This document shows positions 1-6,282 of a stretch of 9,333 nucleotides of DNA, piece by piece. Source of the DNA: Limnohabitans sp. (lineage in GTDB: Bacteria > Pseudomonadota > Gammaproteobacteria > Burkholderiales > Burkholderiaceae_C). Position 1 is the stretch's first letter, and each line of letters starts with the position of its first letter. The notes under the pieces were generated by a model. That model had not been told where the DNA came from. It searched no databases and was given only the letters and a program-made list of their open reading frames with translations. A program made the translations under genes and the position numbers. The stretch is from NCBI GenBank assembly GCA_018883305.1, contig VEQI01000107.1:1-9333 (forward strand). Direction: 5' to 3'.

Positions 1-770
1 GTGGCGGGGCCGGTGGTGCGGTGGGCGCCGATATGGTGGCCAAAGCCAGGCCGGATGGCCATACGCTGCTGTTTGCCACTTCCACCTTCACCACGCATGC
101 TGCCATCACGCCTCGCTTGCCCTACGATGTGTTGAAAGATTTTTCCCCCATCGCCATGATGGGACGTGGGCCGTTGCTGGTGGTGGCTTCACGCCAGCTA
201 GGGGTGCGCACCTGGGCGGAGTGGCTGGCGCTGGGCAAGACCAAGCCCGAGGGGTTCAATTACTGTTCAGCCGGTGAGGGCAGCATCAACCATCTGGCGG
301 GAGAGATGTTGCGCCAGAAAACCGGCCTGCCCATGACCCACGTGCCTTTCAAGGGCAGCGGCCCCGCCACGCTGGAGTTGCTGGCAGGACGGGTGGATGT
401 GTTTGTGGCCACCGTGCCCACCATCCTGAACCACGTGAAGGAGGGTAAGTTATCCGTGCTGGCGGTGACGGGTGCCAAGCGATCAGCCCTGTTCCCCGAG
501 GTGCCCACCATGGCCCAAGTGGGCGTGTCAGGCTTTGAGGTCACCACCTGGTGGGGCGTGCTGGCACCGGCCCGGACACCGCCCACCGTGGTGGAACGTC
601 TCAACCGCGCCATCCAGGACGCTGCCGCCTCCGAGATGATTCAGGGGCGGTTGGCGCGAGAAGGGGCCGAGCCCCTGCAAACGACGCCCGCTGCGTTTGG
701 CAAGGTGCTGGCACAGGAGCTGGAGAGCTGGCGCAGCATTGCAGCCAGTGCCCAGCTCAGCGCCCATTGA
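1..770 (+). CDS. Bug/TctC-family periplasmic solute-binding protein 1 (5' partial)
   Basis: This is the C-terminal three quarters of a tripartite tricarboxylate transporter (TTT) solute-binding protein of the Bug family, periplasmic proteins that bind small, usually carboxylated, molecules. The reading frame is open to the left edge (first whole codon at base 3), so the methionine at base 21 is internal. The visible part begins in the conserved glycine-rich stretch (GGAGGAVGADMVAKA), followed by PDGHTLL, the LPYDVLKDFSPI segment, SAGEGSINHLAGE, HVPFKGSGPA and GRVDVFVATVP, all in family order. About 255 residues are present against a usual length near 320, so roughly 65 residues including the export signal are missing. 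The stop at 768-770 is followed by a 140-base gap. It is one of three Bug genes here and the most separated from its downstream neighbour. Family assignment is firm; the ligand is unknown. Confidence 0.93.
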   Translation, partial: GGAGGAVGADMVAKARPDGHTLLFATSTFTTHAAITPRLPYDVLKDFSPIAMMGRGPLLVVASRQLGVRTWAEWLALGKTKPEGFNYCSAGEGSINHLAGEMLRQKTGLPMTHVPFKGSGPATLELLAGRVDVFVATVPTILNHVKEGKLSVLAVTGAKRSALFPEVPTMAQVGVSGFEVTTWWGVLAPARTPPTVVERLNRAIQDAAASEMIQGRLAREGAEPLQTTPAAFGKVLAQELESWRSIAASAQLSAH

Positions 771-910
771 ACAGGCTGATCACCACCGCGAGGGGGCATG
801 TCACCTACGCGCTTCCCGGACTTTGTCCAAGTACCTGTTGAGAAGTACGCTTGCCGGTTGAGTCCATTGGACATCTCTGCTGTTTTTTTGATTGATTGAG
901 TTCATTCCGT
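771..910 (+). promoter_or_regulatory. Intergenic region with nested inverted repeats, direct repeats and a T-run
   Basis: This is the longest gap between genes in the window. It contains a perfect 7-base inverted repeat, TGTCCAA (824-830) and TTGGACA (867-873), enclosing a shorter partial one (CAAGTAC at 828-834; GTAC then CTTG at 845-853). It also has two near-identical direct repeats, CCTGTTGAG (834-842) and CCGGTTGAG (854-862), offset by 20 bases or about two helical turns. A run of seven T follows at 883-889. A weak sigma70-like pair, TTGTCC (823-828) and TACGCT (846-851) with a 17-base spacer, overlaps the repeats. It could be an operator with an internal promoter, or a weak terminator or attenuator between Bug 1 and the dehydrogenase. 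Which one is undecided. Confidence 0.35.
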
Positions 911-1972
911 ATGAAAATTGTTGTATTGCCCGGCGATGGCATCGGTCCCGAAACCATGGCAGTGACCGTGGAGGTCTTGCAGGCTGTCTCTCGCCGTTTT
1001 GAATTGAACCTGGACCTGGACCATGACATCACGGGCCATGAAAGCCTGCGGCGTCATGGCGCCACGGTGACGCCGGCCTTGCTTGAAAAGGTCAAGGCCG
1101 CCGATGGCCTGATGCTGGGGCCGGCCGCCACCTATGACTTCAAGGACGAGTCCAAGGGGGAAATCAACCCTTCCAAATTTTTCCGCAAAGCGCTGGATCT
1201 GTTTGCCAACATACGGCCCTCACGCACCTATGAAGGGCTGACCAACAAGGTGGGCGCGTTCGATCTGGTGGTGGTGCGTGAAAACACGGAAGGCTTTTAT
1301 GCGGACCGCAACATCGCCTCTGGTGGCAGCGAGATGCTCATCACGCCGGATGTGGTGGTGTCACTGCGCCGTATCACGCGGGAATGTTGTGAACGCGTGG
1401 CGCGTTCGGCTTTTGAATTGGCCATGACGCGGCGCAAACACCTGAGCATCGTGCACAAGGCCAATGTGCTGAAACTGGGGGACGGCATGTTCATCGAGAT
1501 GTGCCATGCCGTGGGGCGTGAATTTCCCGAGGTGCAGGTGGACGACTTCATCGTGGATGCCATGATGGCGCACGTGGTGCGCGCGCCTGATCGCTTTGAT
1601 GTCATCGTCACCACCAACATGTTTGGCGACATTTTGTCCGACTTGACGGCCGAACTCTCTGGCAGTCTGGGACTGGGTGGTTCGCTCAATGCGGGCAAGC
1701 ACCATGCGATGGGCCAGGCAGCCCACGGCTCGGCTCCTGACATTGCCGGCAAGGACATTGCCAACCCGTTCTCGCTCATCTTGTCAGCAGCGCAATTGCT
1801 GGCCTGGCACGGCACCCGCCGTGCATTGCCCCGTTTTGGCGAGGCCGCGCGTGCCATTGAGCTGGCGTGCGAACAGGCGGTGAAAGCGGGCGAAACCACA
1901 CGCGATGTGGGTGGTCGGCTGGGCACCGCGGCCACGGGCCGCGCGCTGGTTCAACGGCTCTTGGCCGCCTGA
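911..1972 (+). CDS. NAD-dependent beta-decarboxylating dehydrogenase, isocitrate/isopropylmalate/tartrate family
   Basis: This encodes a 353-residue cytoplasmic dehydrogenase expected to oxidise a 2-hydroxy acid and decarboxylate the resulting beta-keto acid. The N-terminus reads MKIVVLPGDGIGPE. The substrate-binding arginines are visible at R92, R102 (ANIRPSR) and R123 (RENTEG). Catalytic Y130 and K183 (HKANV) are present, as are the metal-binding aspartates D216, D240 and D244 (MFGDILSD). HGSAPDIAGKDIANP (272-286) has Asp at 277, where NADP-dependent isocitrate dehydrogenases carry a basic residue, so NAD is the likely cofactor. RENTEGFYADRN differs from the motif I know for true LeuB, and no leucine or TCA-cycle genes are adjacent, so a role in the catabolic pathway is inferred. 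ATG at 911 was chosen over an in-frame TTG at 896 because the protein then begins directly on the conserved first strand; neither start has a good Shine-Dalgarno sequence. The true substrate is unknown. Confidence 0.88.
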   Translation: MKIVVLPGDGIGPETMAVTVEVLQAVSRRFELNLDLDHDITGHESLRRHGATVTPALLEKVKAADGLMLGPAATYDFKDESKGEINPSKFFRKALDLFANIRPSRTYEGLTNKVGAFDLVVVRENTEGFYADRNIASGGSEMLITPDVVVSLRRITRECCERVARSAFELAMTRRKHLSIVHKANVLKLGDGMFIEMCHAVGREFPEVQVDDFIVDAMMAHVVRAPDRFDVIVTTNMFGDILSDLTAELSGSLGLGGSLNAGKHHAMGQAAHGSAPDIAGKDIANPFSLILSAAQLLAWHGTRRALPRFGEAARAIELACEQAVKAGETTRDVGGRLGTAATGRALVQRLLAA

Positions 1973-2029
1973 GGCGTGGCTGGTTGAGCGCAACCCTGCA
2001 CACCTGTATCAACCACAAGGAAAGAAGAC
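1973..2029 (+). promoter_or_regulatory. Short gap with two competing hairpins ahead of SDR 1
   Basis: TGGTTGA (1981-1987) is perfectly complementary to TCAACCA (2009-2015), 21 bases away. The same left arm can instead form a tight 5-base-pair hairpin, GGTTG (1982-1986) with CAACC (1991-1995) around a 4-base loop. The two structures exclude each other. A strong Shine-Dalgarno sequence, AAGGAAAGAAG (2017-2027), follows and sets the ATG at 2030. Any regulatory role is speculative. Confidence 0.25.
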
Positions 2030-2827
2030 ATGAAGCGTTTTGAATCCCGGGTAGCCATTGTCACGGGCGCGGGTTGCGTGGGACCTGGCTGGGGCAATGG
2101 TCGAGCCATGGCCGTGCGCTTGGCCGAAGAGGGGGCTCGGGTGCTGGCCGTGGATCGGGACCCAGAGCGTCTGGAAGAAACGTTGGAGCGGGCGGGGGCG
2201 GCGCGCAGTGCCATCGAAGTCTTTGCCTGCGATGTCACCAGCGCTCAGAGCATTCGTCAAATGACGGAATTTGCGCTGGAGAAGTTCGGCACCATCGACA
2301 TCCTCATTAACAATGTGGGCGGGTCTGCCGCGGGGGGGCCGATCGAGATGAGTGAAGAGGTGTGGGACACCCAGATCAACGTCAACCTCAAAAGCGTGTT
2401 CCTGACCTGCAAATATGTGTTGCCCACCATGGTGGCCAACCGACGTGGCGCAATCGTGAATGTGGCCTCTGCGTCCGGCTTGCGCTGGACGGGCAGCGCC
2501 CAGGTGGCCTATGCCGCTACCAAGGCGGGTGTGATTCAATTCTCCAAGGTGGTGGCCGTGCAGCATGCCAAGGATGGCATCCGGGTCAACACCGTGGTGC
2601 CCGGTCAGTTGCACACGCCCATGGTGGAGGTGCGACTGGCCAAGCAACGCGCCGGCGGGGACGTGGAGGCCTTGCTGGCCTCACGTGTCAAACGCATTCC
2701 GTTGGGCTTCATGGGAGATGGTCGAGACACCGCCAACGCGGCGCTGTTCCTGGCCAGCGATGAAGCGCGGTTCGTCACCGGCACGGAAATTGTGGTGGAC
2801 GGCGGCATGACCGCCCGATGTGATTGA
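2030..2827 (+). CDS. SDR-family NAD(P)-dependent oxidoreductase 1
   Basis: A classical short-chain dehydrogenase/reductase of 265 residues, the usual length for the family. It probably interconverts an alcohol and a ketone, or dehydrogenates a dihydrodiol, in the cytoplasm. The Rossmann glycine motif is enlarged: TG at 12-13 and the closing GNG at 22-24 are separated by eight residues (AGCVGPGW) where TGxxxGxG has three. D42 at the end of the second strand favours NAD over NADP. D68, the NNVGG motif (94-98), N119, S147, Y161 and K165 form the expected active site. The C-terminal ALFLASDEARFVTGTEIVVDGG is the standard cofactor and dimer region. A strong AAGGAAAGAAG ribosome site precedes the ATG. 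It is clearly paralogous to SDR 2 at 6283: both have the enlarged loop, a TCK.xLP.MV segment and an [LM]GFMG motif. The substrate is not identifiable. Confidence 0.93.
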   Translation: MKRFESRVAIVTGAGCVGPGWGNGRAMAVRLAEEGARVLAVDRDPERLEETLERAGAARSAIEVFACDVTSAQSIRQMTEFALEKFGTIDILINNVGGSAAGGPIEMSEEVWDTQINVNLKSVFLTCKYVLPTMVANRRGAIVNVASASGLRWTGSAQVAYAATKAGVIQFSKVVAVQHAKDGIRVNTVVPGQLHTPMVEVRLAKQRAGGDVEALLASRVKRIPLGFMGDGRDTANAALFLASDEARFVTGTEIVVDGGMTARCD

Positions 2828-2838
2828 AAACATTCAGC

Positions 2839-2843
2839 AGGAG
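2839..2843 (+). promoter_or_regulatory. Ribosome binding site deciding the start of Bug 2
   Basis: AGGAG lies seven bases before the ATG at 2851. It supports that start over an in-frame TTG at 2824, which would add nine residues ahead of an otherwise standard signal peptide and would overlap the end of SDR 1. Confidence 0.7.
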
Positions 2844-2850
2844 CTGCCAG

Positions 2851-3813
2851 ATGAAAAAGAGAACTGCGTTGATGTTGGCTTCGGCCATGGTGTTGTCGTC
2901 AGCCGTGTGGGCGCAAGCCTCCAAGCCGGTGCGCATCATTGTGGCCTTCGCGGCGGGTGGGCCAGTGGACGCCATGGCACGCACCATTGCCGAGCCCTTG
3001 AGCCGCGCCCTGAATCGCACCGTGCTGGTGGAAAACCGTCCCGGTGCCAGCGGCGCCATTGGCGCGAATGAAGTGCTGCGCGCGGAACCGGATGGCTCCA
3101 CCCTGTGGCTCACCAGCGTGGGCGCGGTGGCCATCAACCCGGCGTTGTATCCCAAGCTCTCTTACAACATGGCCCGTGATTTCGTGCCTGTGTCATTGGT
3201 GGCCAATAACGTCGAGCTGTTTGTGGCCGGCTCCAAGACCACCGCACGGGACGCGGCCGAGTTCATGGCCGAAGCACGGCAAAGCAAGAACTCGATGCCC
3301 ATCGCTTCATCGGGCAAGGGCAGCATCCCGCATCTGGCGCTGTTGCAACTGGAGCAGTCCACCGGTGTGGACTTGCTGCATGTGCCCTACAACGGCATGG
3401 CACCGGCATTGACGGATCTGTTTGGTGGCCAGGTGGCCGGTGTGTTTGCCGATGTGCCTGCGGTGATGGGGCATGTGCGCAGTGGTCGTCTCAAGGCGCT
3501 GGGCATTGCCTCCAAAACGCGCCATCCCTTGTTGACGGAAGTGAAGACCTTTGAGGAGCAAGGCTTCAAGGCCGTGGACACCAACAACTGGTATGGCTTG
3601 TTTGCCTCCGCCAAGACGCCTGCGGAGGTGATCCGCTCACTCAACCGTGCGGTGCAGACCGCCGTGGCGGATCCGGTGGCCAACGCCAAGATCACTCAGT
3701 CGGGCGCGGAGCCCAAGGCGTCCACGCCTGAGGAATTGGGGGCCATACTCAAGGCCGACACCGACAAATGGGCGCAGCTGATCCGTGCACGCAACATCAC
3801 GGGAGATGAATGA
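2851..3813 (+). CDS. Bug/TctC-family periplasmic solute-binding protein 2
   Basis: This is a complete 320-residue Bug-family binding protein. The N-terminus is a typical Sec signal peptide: basic MKKR, a hydrophobic core (residues 5-19), and an A-Q-A cleavage site, probably after residue 23. The mature protein starts KPVRIIVAFAAGGPVDAMAR; in this family the loop ending G36-G37 and the D40/R44 pair contribute to ligand binding. NRPGASGAIGANEV, EPDGSTLW, SGKGSIPHLA, HVPYNGMAPALTDL, GGQVAGVFADVP and NWYGLFASAKTP follow in family order. It starts 23 bases after SDR 1 and its stop overlaps the next gene in an ATGA arrangement, so the three are probably translationally coupled. No TctA or TctB channel gene is nearby, which is common for Bug genes in Burkholderiales; the protein may serve a transporter encoded elsewhere or act as a sensor. 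The ligand is unknown but probably a carboxylate. Confidence 0.94.
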   Translation: MKKRTALMLASAMVLSSAVWAQASKPVRIIVAFAAGGPVDAMARTIAEPLSRALNRTVLVENRPGASGAIGANEVLRAEPDGSTLWLTSVGAVAINPALYPKLSYNMARDFVPVSLVANNVELFVAGSKTTARDAAEFMAEARQSKNSMPIASSGKGSIPHLALLQLEQSTGVDLLHVPYNGMAPALTDLFGGQVAGVFADVPAVMGHVRSGRLKALGIASKTRHPLLTEVKTFEEQGFKAVDTNNWYGLFASAKTPAEVIRSLNRAVQTAVADPVANAKITQSGAEPKASTPEELGAILKADTDKWAQLIRARNITGDE

Positions 3814-4331
3814 TGGCGGCAGGCAATCGTTGGCAATGTCTGGTGGCCGCGCAAGATTTTCCCTGGATGGCATCCAGCTGTGCGGGCATGGATGTTCAAT
3901 GGTGGCGGTCCATGGATGGCCACACCTTCAGGGGCTACCGTCCCGCAGCGGATACGGCGGCCGTGTTTCCTTGGATCGCCCTGACGCCGCTGATCTCTTT
4001 TGAAGGCGCCAGCCACGGCGAGGTGGCGCAGTACCACTACGTGGTGGAAACCGATGTGCCCGACGCTGCCCTGGCCGACTTCAACGCCTGGTACGAAACC
4101 GAGCACATGCCAGGATTGGCCCGGGTGCCAGGCACTATTCGCGCCAGTCGCTACGTGCGGACCGTGGGCAGCCCGCGTTTTGTGGCGTGTTACGACTTGG
4201 TGACGCCAGCTGCGATGGAGCGTGAGGAATGGCTGGCGGTGCGTCATACAGATTGGAGCTCACGGGTACGCCCGCAGTTTCGCAACACTTTCAGAACGCT
4301 GTATCAGCGGCACGATGTCACTGCCGCGTGA
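3810..4331 (+). CDS. Small EthD/DUF4286-like dimeric alpha-beta barrel protein
   Basis: A 173-residue protein without signal peptide or membrane segment. Residues 75-168 resemble ferredoxin-fold dimeric alpha-beta barrel proteins (EthD, DUF4286 and relatives): a strand YHYVVETDVP, a helix containing FNAWYETEHMPGL (91-103), then VPGTIRASRYV, and a later strand FVACYDL (124-130). The W-Y-x-x-E-H-x-P element is the hallmark I rely on. Related proteins often sit in aromatic or xenobiotic operons with small catalytic or accessory roles, but none can be assigned here. The first 70 or so residues are unusual and tryptophan-rich (W8, W19, W31, W32, W55) and could be a degenerate copy of the same fold. 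ATG codons occur at 3810 and 3813; GGGAG at 3801-3805 is better spaced for 3813. The overlap with Bug 2 suggests coupled translation. Confidence 0.75.
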   Translation: MMAAGNRWQCLVAAQDFPWMASSCAGMDVQWWRSMDGHTFRGYRPAADTAAVFPWIALTPLISFEGASHGEVAQYHYVVETDVPDAALADFNAWYETEHMPGLARVPGTIRASRYVRTVGSPRFVACYDLVTPAAMEREEWLAVRHTDWSSRVRPQFRNTFRTLYQRHDVTAA

Positions 4332-4370
4332 GCGCGTGGCACGTTTGCTCTGTTTAACTCAAGGCCCTAC

Positions 4371-5264
4371 ATGACTGACGCATCACGTGACCAGGTGGTC
4401 CAGACCTATCTTCATCAACCTTCCCAGCCACGCCTGGTGTTGCCCGCCAAGGCGTGCGACAGCCATGTCCATGTGTTCGGCCCGCGCGACCGTTTTCCGT
4501 ATGCGCCAGAGCGCCGCAATACGCCAGCAGAGGCACCCAAGGAGACCCTGTTTGCCTTGCACAAGAAGATGGGCATCTCTCGTTGCGTGATCGTGCAGTC
4601 TGTCACCCATGGCGAAGACAACCGGGTGGTGGAAGATGCCATCGATGCCGGTGGTGGCAACTACCTGGGGGTGGCGTTGGTGCCCATCGATGTGAGTCGG
4701 CAGGAACTCCAACGCTTGGCCTCACGCGGCTTTCGCGCGGTGCGCTTCCACTTCATGAAGCACATCTCAGGGGGCTCGGATGTGGCGCAAGTGCTCAAGC
4801 TCACCCCGGTGCTGGCCGAGGTGGGCATGCATCTGCAAGTGCATTTTGAAAGCGAGCTGGTGCATACCGTCGGCCAGCAACTGTTGAACAGCGCCGTGCC
4901 CGTGGTGATTGATCACATGGGACGCGTGGATGCCAACCTGGGGGAAGATCATGCCGACTTCCAAGCCCTGATGCGCCTGCTGGATCACCCGAATGTTCAC
5001 GTCAAAGTCAGTGGCATTGATCGCATCGAGGCCACGGCCAGAGCGGGCAGTGGCTATCCGCTGGGCGTGCGCCTGGCTCGCCAGCTGGTGGCGCGTTTCC
5101 CCCAGCAATGTGTGTGGGGACTGGATTGGCCTCACCCCAACCACACCCACATTCCTGACGATGGTGAACTGGTGGACGCCTTGTCGCAGATTGCGCCCAC
5201 GCCAGCCGAGTTGGAACGCCTCTTGGTGACCAATCCGCAAGCCCTGTACCGTTTTGAAACCTGA
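4371..5264 (+). CDS. Amidohydrolase-superfamily hydrolase related to 2-pyrone-4,6-dicarboxylate hydrolase (LigI/PmdD)
   Basis: A 297-residue cytoplasmic amidohydrolase of the family that includes LigI, which opens the lactone 2-pyrone-4,6-dicarboxylate in protocatechuate 4,5-cleavage without a metal ion. CDSHVHVFGP (29-38) carries the H32/H34 pair. IDHMGR (180-185) supplies H182 and WGLDWPHPN (249-257) supplies the catalytic D252. The C-terminal LLVTNPQALYRF is also typical, and the length matches LigI. R125 and R218 match LigI arginines. From my memory of LigI, however, other positions that contact the substrate carboxylates differ: N50 for Tyr49, H131 for Arg130 and H158 for Tyr156. The substrate may therefore be a related lactone or meta-cleavage product rather than 2-pyrone-4,6-dicarboxylate itself. 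No ligA/B, ligC or ligJ homologue is visible. The ATG at 4371 has only a weak ribosome site (AAGG, 4361-4364). Confidence 0.87.
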   Translation: MTDASRDQVVQTYLHQPSQPRLVLPAKACDSHVHVFGPRDRFPYAPERRNTPAEAPKETLFALHKKMGISRCVIVQSVTHGEDNRVVEDAIDAGGGNYLGVALVPIDVSRQELQRLASRGFRAVRFHFMKHISGGSDVAQVLKLTPVLAEVGMHLQVHFESELVHTVGQQLLNSAVPVVIDHMGRVDANLGEDHADFQALMRLLDHPNVHVKVSGIDRIEATARAGSGYPLGVRLARQLVARFPQQCVWGLDWPHPNHTHIPDDGELVDALSQIAPTPAELERLLVTNPQALYRFET

Positions 5265-5268
5265 ACGT

Positions 5269-6264
5269 ATGACCATGCAAATCTCTGAGCCTCTTCGTCG
5301 CCGCACCCTGTTGGGGCATGGGGTCGGTGCGCTGGCAGCGGCATGGCCTTGGGGGGCAGTGCAGGCGGCCAACTTCCCTTCACGGGTGGTGCGTGTGGTC
5401 GTGCCCTTTTCCAGTGGCGGTGGCACCGAGGTCATCGGTCGACCTCTGGTGCAGGCCATGGCCGACATCTTGGGCCAGTCGCTGATCATCGACAACAAGC
5501 CCGGGGCGGGCACGGTGATCGGTTCGGACCTGGTGGCCAAGTCCCCGCCAGACGGGCATACCCTGCTCATGACCACCAACGCGCTGGCCATCAATGCCTC
5601 CTTGATGCCCAAGCTGCCCTATGACACCATGAAAGACTTGCCGCCCGTGGGGCGCATCTGCAATGGCCCCAACATCATTGCGGTGCGCGCGGACAGTCCG
5701 ATCAAGTCGGTGGCTGACCTCATCAAACTGGCGCAAGACAAGCCGGGGCGTCTGAGTTATGCCTCGTCGGGCAATGGCTCGGCAGTGCATCTGGCCGCAG
5801 AATTGTTCAAGATCATGGCCAAGGTGCAGATCCAGCACATTCCTTATCGAGGCGCAGGCCCAGCCTATACCGATTTGTTGGGTGGGCAGGTGGACATGCT
5901 GTTTGCCACGGCCGGTGGTGCACACAAATATGTCAAGTCGGGACAGATGCGCGCCATTGCGCTCACGTCACCGCAGCGCGTGGAGGCCTATGCGGGCATT
6001 CCTACGGTGGCAGAAACCTTGCCCGGCTATGCCGCCGAGGTATGGTATGGGATGTTCGCATCCAAAGGGACGCCCACCGCGTTCATTGAACGTCTGAACC
6101 AGGCGCTCAGGCAAGCGGCTTCACACCCGTCTTACCAAACGGCACTGTTGAAAGACGGATTGACCATGACCGTGAACACGCCGCAAGAGATGGTGGAGTT
6201 CATGAAAGAAGACATCGAGCGTTGGCGCAAGGTGGTGGTGACAGCTGGCATCACCACGGATTAA
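5269..6264 (+). CDS. Bug/TctC-family periplasmic solute-binding protein 3 with twin-arginine-like leader
   Basis: A 331-residue Bug-family binding protein. Its leader has R-R-R-T-L-L (10-15), a moderately hydrophobic core, then AVQAAN, with cleavage probably near residue 33 or 34. RRTLL resembles a Tat signal without the usual Phe, so export could be by Tat or Sec. The mature part shows PSRVVRVVVPFSSGGG, NKPGAGTVIGSDLVAK, PDGHTLL, LPYDTMKDLPPVG, SSGNGSAVHLAAE, HIPYRGAGPAYTDLLGG and a C-terminal ERWRKVV. In the ligand loop GGGTEVIGR, Glu54 stands where Asp is usual. It begins four bases after the hydrolase stop, implying coupling. ATG 5269 was chosen over TTG 5254 (which overlaps the hydrolase); ATG 5275 is also possible, and no clear ribosome site separates them. 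It is distinct in sequence from the other two Bug proteins, so it is not a recent duplicate. The ligand is unknown. Confidence 0.93.
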   Translation: MTMQISEPLRRRTLLGHGVGALAAAWPWGAVQAANFPSRVVRVVVPFSSGGGTEVIGRPLVQAMADILGQSLIIDNKPGAGTVIGSDLVAKSPPDGHTLLMTTNALAINASLMPKLPYDTMKDLPPVGRICNGPNIIAVRADSPIKSVADLIKLAQDKPGRLSYASSGNGSAVHLAAELFKIMAKVQIQHIPYRGAGPAYTDLLGGQVDMLFATAGGAHKYVKSGQMRAIALTSPQRVEAYAGIPTVAETLPGYAAEVWYGMFASKGTPTAFIERLNQALRQAASHPSYQTALLKDGLTMTVNTPQEMVEFMKEDIERWRKVVVTAGITTD

Positions 6265-6282
6265 ACACAGGGAGATCAGCAC

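Noticed and set aside
821..890. A classical Rho-independent terminator after Bug 1
   Set aside because: The inverted repeat has a 36-base internal loop, is not GC-rich, and the T-run begins nine bases after the stem, so I list it only as a possible regulatory structure.
911..1972. Naming the dehydrogenase leuB or a tartrate dehydrogenase gene
   Set aside because: The fold and catalytic residues fit the superfamily, but the substrate motif RENTEGFYADRN and the gene context do not support a specific substrate.
2824..2850. TTG start adding nine residues to Bug 2
   Set aside because: AGGAG is correctly placed for ATG 2851, which gives a normal Sec signal peptide beginning MKKR.
4371..5264. Naming the hydrolase ligI or pmdD outright
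   Set aside because: The catalytic core matches, but apparent changes at carboxylate-binding positions and the absence of other protocatechuate 4,5-cleavage genes make the same function uncertain.
4767..5612. Minus-strand open frame of 281 codons antisense to the LigI-like hydrolase and Bug 3
   Set aside because: No domain or plausible ribosome site, and it spans the junction of two clear genes on the other strand.
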